From NCBI GenBank assembly GCA_030597865.1, contig JAUVQZ010000197.1, positions 1 to 5,486 of the forward strand: a DNA stretch of 5,486 bases, read 5' to 3'. The notes beneath the pieces are model-generated. The model saw only the letters and a program-made list of their open reading frames with translations. It did no database searches and was not told the origin of the DNA. The stretch is from Pseudomonadota bacterium. GTDB lineage: Bacteria > Desulfobacterota > Desulfobulbia > Desulfobulbales > SURF-16. The translations under genes were made by a program, and so were the position numbers. The stretch's first letter is position 1; each line of letters begins with the position of its first letter. Of this stretch, positions 1 through 5,486 are shown piece by piece.

Positions 1-373
1 CCTGCTCCAGGGCCGCAGACAGGGCCAGGCCCTCCTTGAGCTTATGCTCCAGGCGGCTGGCGAAATCACCCAGCTCCTTCTTATCTGTCTGCCTGGCGAT
101 GAGGCGTAGGGCGGCATCCAGGGACATCCCCCCCTTGACCAGCAGGGCAAGCTGGGAGGTGAAAAATTCCATGTCAGCGCCCTTGAGCCGTCCCTGGCGC
201 AGCTTTATGCCGCTCAAGGGGGAACGGCTTTTTTTTGGCTCATAGGGCTCGATGGTAAAGGGGCGCAGGCCCTGGCGCAGCAGACTCTGGCTGGCGCTGT
301 GGAGATCATCATTTTCAATGACACCCTCGACAACACCCTGGGCTGATTGGGCCTGATACCTAAACAATGCCAT
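1..373 (-). CDS. gspF: Type II secretion inner-membrane platform protein GspF, N-terminal part (runs off the left edge)
   Basis: GspF is the polytopic inner-membrane protein that couples the GspE ATPase to pseudopilus assembly in type II secretion. The frame is open from an ATG at 373-371 to the window edge, giving 124 codons of a protein normally about 400 residues long. It begins MALFRYQAQSAQG, the usual GspF/PilC opening. A short alpha/beta-like stretch and a basic linker (EPKKSRSP) follow, and then from about residue 68 the start of the first T2SSF domain (MEFFTSQLALLVKGGMSLDAAL). The start is supported by an AGGGAG ribosome-binding site seven bases upstream and by the canonical N-terminus. 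The gene overlaps the end of gspE by 14 bases in another frame, which suggests translational coupling in one operon. Seen: sequence motifs, overlap and RBS. Inferred: membership of a full gsp operon to the left. PilC of type IV pili is the main alternative; the pairing with this GspE favours GspF. Confidence 0.9.
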   Translation of the reverse strand, partial: MALFRYQAQSAQGVVEGVIENDDLHSASQSLLRQGLRPFTIEPYEPKKSRSPLSGIKLRQGRLKGADMEFFTSQLALLVKGGMSLDAALRLIARQTDKKELGDFASRLEHKLKEGLALSAALEQ

Positions 374-2102
374 GTTCCATCTCCCTGGCCACCCGCATGA
401 CCTCTGGCAGGGTGGTCATGCCTTGGCGCGCCTTGTCAAGGCCATCAATGAACATCTCAATAAAACCGTGACCGTGGGCCACCTCTTCCAGGCCTTTGAG
501 GTCCTGGCCGCGGGACACACTGCGGCACAGGTCGCTGTTCATGGTGAGCAGCTCATAGATTCCTATCCTGCCGATAAAGCCTGTGCCAGCGCATTGTTTG
601 CAACCGGTGCCGGCAAAGGTCTCAAAGTCGCCGCCCGGCACCGTGCCGACCAGGTCAGAGGCCATGCCCTGGGCGGTCCGGCAATGGGGGCATATCTTGC
701 GGACAAGGCGCTGGGCCAGGACACCGCGCAGGGCTGAGGAGATGAGAAAGCGTTCCACGCCGAGATCCATCAGGCGCATCACCGCTGACAGGGCGTCGTT
801 GGTGTGGAGGGTGGAAAAGACCAGGTGGCCGGTGAGGGATGACTGCACGGCAATTTCAGCGGTTTCCAGGTCGCGGATCTCACCCACCATGATGATGTCA
901 GGATCCTGGCGGACAATGGCGCGCAGGCCTTGGGCAAAATTGAGGCCAATTTCAGGTTTGATCTGGATCTGGTTGATGCCGTGGAGCTGGTATTCCACTG
1001 GATCTTCAATGGTAATGATTTTGTTGGAGCCGGTATTGATCTTATGGAGGGCGCAGTAGAGGGAGGTTGTCTTGCCGGAACCGGTGGGGCCGGTGACCAG
1101 AATAATGCCGTTGGGCAGGGTGATCAGTTCTGCAAAGTCCTGTTCCAGTTGGGCAGGCATGCCCAGGCTGTTGAGGTCAAGGATGATATTGCCCTTCTCC
1201 AGAATTCTGATGACCACCCCTTCGCCATGGATGGTGGGCAGGGTGGAGACGCGCAGGTCCACCTCTTTGCCGCTGAGACGCAGGGAGATCTTGCCGTCCT
1301 GGGGGGTACGGCGTTCGGCAATGTCAAGGCCGGCCAGCAATTTTATCCTGGAGATGATGGCGGCCTGCATGGAGCGCAGCGGCGTCTCGTGGTTGTAGAG
1401 GATGCCGTCGATACGGAAGCGGACAAGCTGGCCATCCTCAAAGGATTCGATATGGATATCCGAGGCCCGGCGGTCCAGGGCTGTATCAACGAGGCTGTTG
1501 ACATAGCGGATGACCGGGGCCTCTGAGGCCATATCCTTGAGCTTGTCGATGTCAGACTCATCCAGGCCGTAATCATCAGGGCCGCTGTTGATGAGGCCCA
1601 GGTCGTAATGTTCATCGCAGAGGGCGTGCAGATCCGTCTTTGGTATGAGCTGGATCTTAAAGGGGCTGATCTCCAGTATGTCATTCAAGGGGGGAGGTAT
1701 CTCAAAGGACTCCTCGTCAATCTCCATGCCAAGGGGTGAATGCAGGGTTATCTCTGCCGCTGAGAGAACCTCACTGTCTTCCGGGTCATGGGTGACCAGA
1801 ATATTTTCCTCGTGGCGGTGAACAAGGGCAAAGGGGTGGGCACGATGGAATGGCTTGGAGAGATTGACAGGCAGGAAGGTGTCGTCTTGGTGGGGAACGT
1901 AGAGTTCCAGGTTAAGTTGGTGGGCCTGGGTGGCCAGGATATTCTGGCCACTGACAAACCCTAGGGAGATGAGGATCTCGGCCAGGCTTTGCGGCACTGT
2001 GTCAAGGTGGGCCAGGGCACGGTCGAGCTGTTCCTGACTGATTTTACCATCCTCCACCAGCAGGGTGCCGAGTTCATCTTTTTTTTCAAAAATAACGGTC
2101 AT
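360..2102 (-). CDS. gspE: Type II secretion system ATPase GspE (complete, 580 aa)
   Basis: This is the cytoplasmic hexameric ATPase that powers pseudopilin assembly. The N-terminal 150 residues form a GspE_N/MshEN-type domain starting with LGTLLVEDGKISQEQL. A linker follows, then the second N-terminal motor subdomain (ASDIHIE at 213-219, RFRIDGIL at 228-235) and the RecA-like core. The core holds Walker A GPTGSGKTTS at 338-347, the Asp box TIEDPVE at 364-370, Walker B IIMVGEIRD at 403-411 and the His box TGHLVFSTLHTNDA at 424-437. A zinc-type tetracysteine motif, CPHC at 471-474 and CKQC at 501-504, is typical of GspE and some PilB proteins. All ATPase motifs look intact, and the length is slightly above the usual 500-570. 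An in-frame TGA at 2120-2118 leaves ATG 2102 as the only sensible start, although its ribosome site is weak. It overlaps gspF by 14 bases. PilB or MshE is the alternative; a GspF-like partner and no visible pilus genes favour GspE. Confidence 0.93.
   Translation of the reverse strand: MTVIFEKKDELGTLLVEDGKISQEQLDRALAHLDTVPQSLAEILISLGFVSGQNILATQAHQLNLELYVPHQDDTFLPVNLSKPFHRAHPFALVHRHEENILVTHDPEDSEVLSAAEITLHSPLGMEIDEESFEIPPPLNDILEISPFKIQLIPKTDLHALCDEHYDLGLINSGPDDYGLDESDIDKLKDMASEAPVIRYVNSLVDTALDRRASDIHIESFEDGQLVRFRIDGILYNHETPLRSMQAAIISRIKLLAGLDIAERRTPQDGKISLRLSGKEVDLRVSTLPTIHGEGVVIRILEKGNIILDLNSLGMPAQLEQDFAELITLPNGIILVTGPTGSGKTTSLYCALHKINTGSNKIITIEDPVEYQLHGINQIQIKPEIGLNFAQGLRAIVRQDPDIIMVGEIRDLETAEIAVQSSLTGHLVFSTLHTNDALSAVMRLMDLGVERFLISSALRGVLAQRLVRKICPHCRTAQGMASDLVGTVPGGDFETFAGTGCKQCAGTGFIGRIGIYELLTMNSDLCRSVSRGQDLKGLEEVAHGHGFIEMFIDGLDKARQGMTTLPEVMRVAREMEHGIV
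381..386 (-). promoter_or_regulatory. Ribosome-binding site of gspF inside gspE
   Basis: On the minus strand this reads AGGGAG, a strong match to the Shine-Dalgarno core. It sits seven bases before the gspF ATG at 373-371 and lies within the last codons of gspE. It fixes the gspF start and fits translational coupling of the two genes. Confidence 0.75.
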
Positions 2103-2122
2103 GGGCTCAGTTCTATCTCATT

Positions 2123-2134
2123 CTTAGGGCTAAG
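2123..2134. repeat. Short inverted repeat at the predicted gspE transcription start
   Basis: CTTAG-GG-CTAAG is a perfect 5-base inverted repeat with a two-base centre. It sits just downstream of the candidate -10 box. It could be part of an operator or chance; nothing else supports a function. Confidence 0.25.
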
Positions 2135-2138
2135 CGGC

Positions 2139-2165
2139 ATTGTATCTTTACCACCCCCAGGTCAA
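2139..2165 (-). promoter_or_regulatory. Candidate sigma-70 promoter of gspE
   Basis: On the minus strand TTGACC (2165-2160) and TACAAT (2144-2139) each match the -35 and -10 consensus at five of six positions. The spacer is 15 bases, shorter than the ideal 17. The predicted start near 2132 would give a leader of about 30 bases before the gspE ATG. The site lies in AT-rich sequence upstream of the first gene of the gspE-gspF pair. It is a pattern match only; the short spacer lowers confidence. Confidence 0.4.
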
Positions 2166-2577
2166 TTAACAACAGGAAACCGACATTTTGTCGCACTTCC
2201 AGGTGGGGAGGGATACCTGCTTTTTCTAAAGGCTACCTTGATCTTGAACGAAAAATCTAATTATTCAAGGCACCCTTGAGCATGTTTTATGCCAGTATGG
2301 CGGCGGCAAAGCCATCGTGATGCTGACCATTATCCATAGTCATCTTTTTCCATGGCAAAAAGCAAGGGGGAACTCTGGCTTAGGGCTGGGGTACCTGAAA
2401 TTCAAGGGGGAAGGTTGGGTCAGTGATATTGATGACCTGCCGGAAACAGCCGGTCCTGTGCTGCTGTTGGTGGAGGTTGGAGGGTTTTCTGACGGACCTA
2501 TCCATGCCCTGATAAGGGCGTTTCAACGGGTCCAACGAACGGCATTTCGAATAGCCGATTTGAGCCGTGTGTCTCGC
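2166..2577. other. Intergenic region without a convincing gene
   Basis: Between the end of the kinase gene and the gspE promoter I find no recognisable gene. The part nearest gspE is AT-rich (20 G+C in the 60 bases from 2221). A plus-strand frame at 2317-2652 and a minus-strand 41-codon frame at 2505-2380 are both open, but I recognise neither product. A GCCCT-GATA-AGGGC hairpin at 2506-2519 has no T-run on either side and so is not a good terminator. The region could hold a decayed gene, but this is not demonstrated. Confidence 0.5.
2181..2193. repeat. Short inverted repeat upstream of the candidate gspE promoter
   Basis: CGACA-TTT-TGTCG is a perfect 5-base inverted repeat with a three-base centre. 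It ends 16 bases upstream of the candidate -35 box. The position would suit an activator or repressor site, but the repeat is short and could be chance. Confidence 0.3.
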
Positions 2578-2604
2578 AAAAAAAAGCCTTTATTTATTGG
2601 GGCT
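2578..2604 (-). terminator. Weak candidate intrinsic terminator of the kinase gene
   Basis: On the minus strand AGCC (2604-2601) can pair with GGCT (2588-2585) across a 12-base AT-rich loop. The pairing is followed by a run of eight T (2585-2578, sharing the last stem base). The structure begins at the kinase stop codon (TGA at 2606-2604). The T-run is good, but a four-base stem with a long loop is weak, so termination may be inefficient. Confidence 0.4.
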
Positions 2605-4871
2605 CACGGAGATAACAGCTTTTCAAGACTGTTTTGCAGGTCAGCTAACTGAAACGGCTTTTTCAGAAAGCCATCTGGTTTGCCTGCCCCATCAACCTCA
2701 AAGGCGAAATCCTCTTCGGAGTAGCCACTGTTCAGTAAAATGGGAAGATCGGCATTGCTCCTTCGCATTTGTCTCATTGCCTCAATGCCATCCATCTCCG
2801 GCATGGAAATATCCATGACAACCGCCCGGTAATCAATGTCCTGTCTCCGTACCATTTCCAAGGCCTTTAAGCCGTTCACTGCCGTGTGGACGGTGAAACC
2901 AAGCGCCTCCAGCATTTTCTTGCCAACCTCAAGAATGAGCTTTTCATCGTCAGCAAGAAGAATATCGCCCGCCAAGGTGACGATATCTCTCTGGGTGCCG
3001 ACTGGAGGCGCTGTCTCTCCTGGAGGCGACTCTGTGGCAGGCAGGAGCATTCTGGCAGTGGTTCCTTGCCCAAGGGTACTTTCAACAAGAACGGCGCCAT
3101 GGTGTGACCGTATAATACCCACGCCCAAAGCAAGCCCCAAGCCCCGGCCCACAAATTTTGTGGTGAAAAAAGGTTCAAAAATACGCTGAAGATTTTCCGG
3201 AGAAATGCCCTGACCCGTGTCCCTGACCTGACAAAATGTGTACCTGTCATTTTCCGGGCCACCCCCCTGAAAGGCAATGGGGAAAGAGGCCCTGTCAAAA
3301 TCAGCACTGCCAAAGCTAATCTCGATTTCCCCCCTCCCATCATGCAGCGACTCAATGGCATTGGCCATAATGCTGCTCAGCACCTCATGAATCTGTTGTT
3401 GATCCAGGGAACAGTAGAGTGGCTCAGGCGGTGGAATAAATTTCAGGCTGAAGGGTGTCTCAAATTGATCCTCTACTTCTGTTGCGCATTCTCTGGCAAT
3501 ATCAGCAAGGTTTGACCTCTGAAGTTGCAGGGGGCGTTGGCCGACATAGGAGAGCATCATGGAGCCCACAGTCGATGCCCCTTTAGCTGCCTGGAGGGCC
3601 GCAGCTGCCATTTGTTTTTCTTCTATATTGTCGGGCAGGGTGCTGAGCATGAGATCCAAATTGCCCTGTACCGTTGTCATGGCATTGTTAAAACGATGGG
3701 CGATGGCTCCGGCCATTGTCCTCAGGCTTTCAAAATGCTTTAACTGTTCCTGCTGGACGTTCATTTGCAGTAGCAGCTGTTCCTTATTCTTCTGTTCTGT
3801 GATGTCCCTGGCAATGTGAACCAGGTATAGAATCTCGTTGTTGTCGTCAAGGATGGGGGAGGAGGTGACCTGAAATGTTTTTCCCTGGCTTTGATGGGTT
3901 ATTATTTCTGAGGAGTTGCTTTTATGAGTCATGGTGGTGGGCAGCGGACAGTCTGGGCAAGGTTCGCTGATTCCGCGCAGCATTTTATAGCAGGATTTTC
4001 CGATCAATGACCCTTGGCCTTTGGCGAAGAACTGAGAGGCCGCCTTATTGGCCCGGACAATACGCATGTCTTTATCCTGAATGGTGATAATGTCTGGTAT
4101 GGCGTTAAATGTTTTCTCCCATTCTTCCTTGCTGTGCTGCAATGCGGCTTCGGCCTCCATGCGTTCTGTGATATCTGCATGGGTGCCAACCATGCGGGAT
4201 GGATGACCGTTGGTGGCAGAGATTGTTTTGCCCCGATCAAGAATCCATCGATACTGGCCATCCTTATGCCTCAACCTGTAGATGCTCTTTAGGCCCGTAC
4301 CATGAACTGCTGTCTGTACATCACTCAAAACCCTTGACAGGTCATCAGGGTGGATACGTTTTTGCCACTCTTCAAACATGTTTGGTAATTCATGGTCTTC
4401 ATAGCCCAGCATGCTTTTCCAGCGAGGGGAGAAATAAACCCCATTGGTTTCTATATTCCAATCCCACAGACCGTCATTGCTACCATCCAGGGCGAGCTGT
4501 AATTGCTCTTCGCTCAGTGCTAATTCACCTTCCCTTTCATGCCTGGTCTTTATCTCACGCTGTAATTCCAGGGTGCGCTCGGCAACTTTTTGTTCCAGAC
4601 TATTCTTTGTAACCACCAGGGCCTGGATCGAATTTTCTCGAAATTTTTCATAGATAAAGGAGAGGAGAATGACCACGAGAAAGGAGGGGATAAAGCGAAG
4701 GGCAAGATTCATGTCATAGAGGTTGATCATTGTGGTGTTGAGATCAACTCGCAGGACTGCGAGGCAGGACAGGAGGTATAAGAGTGATATTAATAAGCCC
4801 CTTCTGGGGCCAAGGAGAGAGAAGACGAAGAGGGGAAAGGTGTAGCTCCAGAGAAAGGCAGTGCCTACCAC
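2604..4871 (-). CDS. Hybrid sensor histidine kinase with two PAS domains and a C-terminal receiver; 5' end replaced by transposase remnant
   Basis: This is a membrane-bound signalling kinase. Residues are numbered from a GTG at 4871 (755 aa). Three hydrophobic segments lie at about 4-20, 23-41 and 59-76, resembling the second half of a six-helix sensor domain. Next come a coiled coil (about 77-128), PAS 1 (about 120-240, ending MVGTHADITERMEAE) and PAS 2 (about 246-360). PAS 2 carries three clustered cysteines (294, 305, 308). The HisKA region has AHRFNN with phospho-acceptor His 392. The HATPase has an N-box around Asn 504, DTGQGI, IFEPFFTTK and GRGLGLALG. The receiver (about 637-753) has acidic Asp 641/642, phospho-acceptor Asp 687, Ser 715 and Lys 738. 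The native start is missing: the frame continues upstream without a stop into the transposase remnant, up to 5441. GTG 4871 is preferred because AGGAAG lies six bases before it. The first in-frame ATG, at 4730, would remove two membrane helices. The signal sensed and the output partner are unknown. Whether this truncated gene is still expressed is uncertain. Confidence 0.8.
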   Translation of the reverse strand: MVGTAFLWSYTFPLFVFSLLGPRRGLLISLLYLLSCLAVLRVDLNTTMINLYDMNLALRFIPSFLVVILLSFIYEKFRENSIQALVVTKNSLEQKVAERTLELQREIKTRHEREGELALSEEQLQLALDGSNDGLWDWNIETNGVYFSPRWKSMLGYEDHELPNMFEEWQKRIHPDDLSRVLSDVQTAVHGTGLKSIYRLRHKDGQYRWILDRGKTISATNGHPSRMVGTHADITERMEAEAALQHSKEEWEKTFNAIPDIITIQDKDMRIVRANKAASQFFAKGQGSLIGKSCYKMLRGISEPCPDCPLPTTMTHKSNSSEIITHQSQGKTFQVTSSPILDDNNEILYLVHIARDITEQKNKEQLLLQMNVQQEQLKHFESLRTMAGAIAHRFNNAMTTVQGNLDLMLSTLPDNIEEKQMAAAALQAAKGASTVGSMMLSYVGQRPLQLQRSNLADIARECATEVEDQFETPFSLKFIPPPEPLYCSLDQQQIHEVLSSIMANAIESLHDGRGEIEISFGSADFDRASFPIAFQGGGPENDRYTFCQVRDTGQGISPENLQRIFEPFFTTKFVGRGLGLALGVGIIRSHHGAVLVESTLGQGTTARMLLPATESPPGETAPPVGTQRDIVTLAGDILLADDEKLILEVGKKMLEALGFTVHTAVNGLKALEMVRRQDIDYRAVVMDISMPEMDGIEAMRQMRRSNADLPILLNSGYSEEDFAFEVDGAGKPDGFLKKPFQLADLQNSLEKLLSP

Positions 4872-5486
4872 GCGCCGCTTCCTGGCCCAGCTTCCGGCCT
4901 GATAACTGAAACTGGCATAGAAGCGCCGCACATGGTTCGGCGGACGGCCGACGGGACGCGTCAGTAAATGCGCGATGCTCTTCTGCAGGATCGGGTTGGT
5001 CGGGAGACGGATGGCGTATGAGTAACCTTCGGCCTCCAGGAACTCGTAAATCTCCGGTCTGGCAAAGGCGGCATCGCCCCGGAAGTAGCGCCGCAGTTTC
5101 CGGGGGCGATAACGCTCGACCACCGGCTCAAGCACTATGCGCCAGTCCTCGGCCGGGACGCAGGAGGCACTGCTCCAGGTCGCCGAACTGATTGAAACAA
5201 AAGAGCGGGTGGTAGCAGGTGCACCCGAAGTGCCCATTGTATGCCGAGTCCTTTTGATCGCCGTGGGTCGGGCTCTCGGAGCTGTCCATGTCGAGGATGA
5301 TGATCTTCGGTTTCTTGCGATCATGAACCCGGTCGATCCAGAGTCCCGAGAGGTTGGACAGGGCCGCCAGGTTCTCCTCCGTCGCCAGCCACTCCGTCTC
5401 GAAGCGCCCCATCTGACTGGTCGAGGCCGCACGACGATCAAAGCCCTTGCGGTCCACGATGGTGCGCATCGCCGGGTCGCGCGACA
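4866..5486 (-). pseudogene. IS1380-family DDE transposase remnant: frameshifted, 3' truncated, 5' end outside the window
   Basis: Two frames on the minus strand together match one IS1380-type transposase. The upstream frame enters from the window edge. It contains SQMGRFETEWLA, the first catalytic region IIILDMDSSESPTHGDQ (Asp codons near 5292-5284) and YNGHFGCTCYHPLFCFNQFG. The downstream frame starts at about AEDWRIVLEPV (near 5154). It holds the second catalytic Asp in YFRGDAAF (5075-5073), then RRPVGRPP-like and FYASFSYQAGSW sequence, and ends at RRVV (4866). From memory of the family, RPG is followed by about four residues and then AEDW, so a deletion of roughly 14 bases at 5151-5156 would explain the frameshift. 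The C-terminal part of about 150-200 residues, including the catalytic Glu, is absent because kinase sequence begins instead. The transposase is therefore inactive. G+C is higher here (about 40 of 60 in sampled lines) than in the kinase. Confidence 0.85.
4866..5486 (-). mobile_element. Partial IS1380-family insertion sequence, right part beyond the window
   Basis: This stretch is the visible part of the insertion sequence that carries the transposase remnant. The element breaks inside its coding region at about 4866, so the terminal inverted repeat expected past the transposase stop is missing. No terminal repeat or target duplication is visible at the junction. The other end, if present, lies beyond 5486. 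The simplest reading is insertion into or near the kinase gene followed by a deletion that removed one end of the element and the kinase 5' end. Confidence 0.75.
4878..4883 (-). promoter_or_regulatory. Possible ribosome-binding site for restart at the transposase-kinase junction
   Basis: The minus strand reads AGGAAG, six bases before an in-frame GTG at 4871-4869. It lies in transposase-derived sequence immediately upstream of the first kinase codons. It is the best start signal I can find for the truncated kinase, but it may be chance, because the same bases encode conserved transposase residues (ARKRR). Confidence 0.4.

Noticed and set aside
583..1059. Plus-strand 158-codon open frame inside gspE
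   Set aside because: It is antisense to conserved GspE motifs; the predicted protein is rich in Arg, Trp and Met and has no family resemblance.
930..1526. Plus-strand 198-codon open frame inside gspE
   Set aside because: It lies wholly antisense to the strongly supported GspE ATPase core, and its product shows no recognisable domain; it is a shadow of biased codon use.
2506..2519. GCCCT-GATA-AGGGC hairpin as a terminator
   Set aside because: The stem is only five bases and no T-run follows on either strand.
2317..2652. Plus-strand 111-codon open frame in the intergenic region
   Set aside because: I do not recognise the product, no clear ribosome site was seen, and its end runs into the antisense strand of the kinase receiver domain. 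Kept only as part of the intergenic description.
5156..5441. First 95 or so codons of the 945-codon frame as a real N-terminus
   Set aside because: This stretch is the transposase gene read in the wrong frame (Arg/Ser/Thr-rich, low complexity); the true transposase frame here is the other one.
4866..5486. A domesticated transposase-kinase fusion protein with new function
   Set aside because: The transposase part is frameshifted, lacks the last catalytic residue and is cut mid-domain, so accidental fusion is far more likely than a selected chimera.

Overview
The window looks like bacterial chromosome from a Gram-negative organism. A type II secretion ATPase gene (gspE) is followed by an overlapping gspF, and a separate gene encodes a membrane-anchored hybrid histidine kinase with two PAS domains. 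One PAS domain carries a Cys-Pro-x-Cys-Pro cluster and the kinase has a degenerate HxFNN H-box. Both traits remind me of kinases from sulfate-reducing Desulfobacterota (Desulfobulbales-like). That placement is an inference from protein style and is only moderately to weakly supported. All convincing genes are on the minus strand.

Layout, in minus-strand transcription order from the right edge: (1) 5486 to about 4866 is a decayed IS1380-family transposase. It enters from beyond the window, carries a frameshift near 5151-5156, and stops abruptly before its last catalytic residue. (2) From about 4865 to 2604 the reading frame continues without a stop into a hybrid sensor histidine kinase: three remaining membrane segments, a coiled coil, PAS, PAS, HisKA, HATPase and receiver. 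The kinase has lost its native start and probably the first half of its membrane domain. (3) 2603-2103 is an intergenic region of about 500 bases. It holds a probable weak terminator for the kinase, unassigned sequence, and a promoter-like site for gspE. (4) 2102-360 is a complete gspE. (5) 373-1 is the 5' part of gspF, overlapping gspE by 14 bases and running off the left edge.

GspE and GspF would act together as the cytoplasmic motor and inner-membrane platform of a type II secretion system or closely related pseudopilus machine. The kinase is not visibly linked to that system. The most notable point is the in-frame junction near 4866 between a transposase remnant and a truncated kinase. 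It produces an unbroken 945-codon frame, and a good ribosome-binding site followed by GTG lies right at the joint. This is most simply an insertion plus deletion that damaged a kinase gene, possibly leaving a shortened but translatable kinase. I see no RNA gene, CRISPR array or clearly new system.
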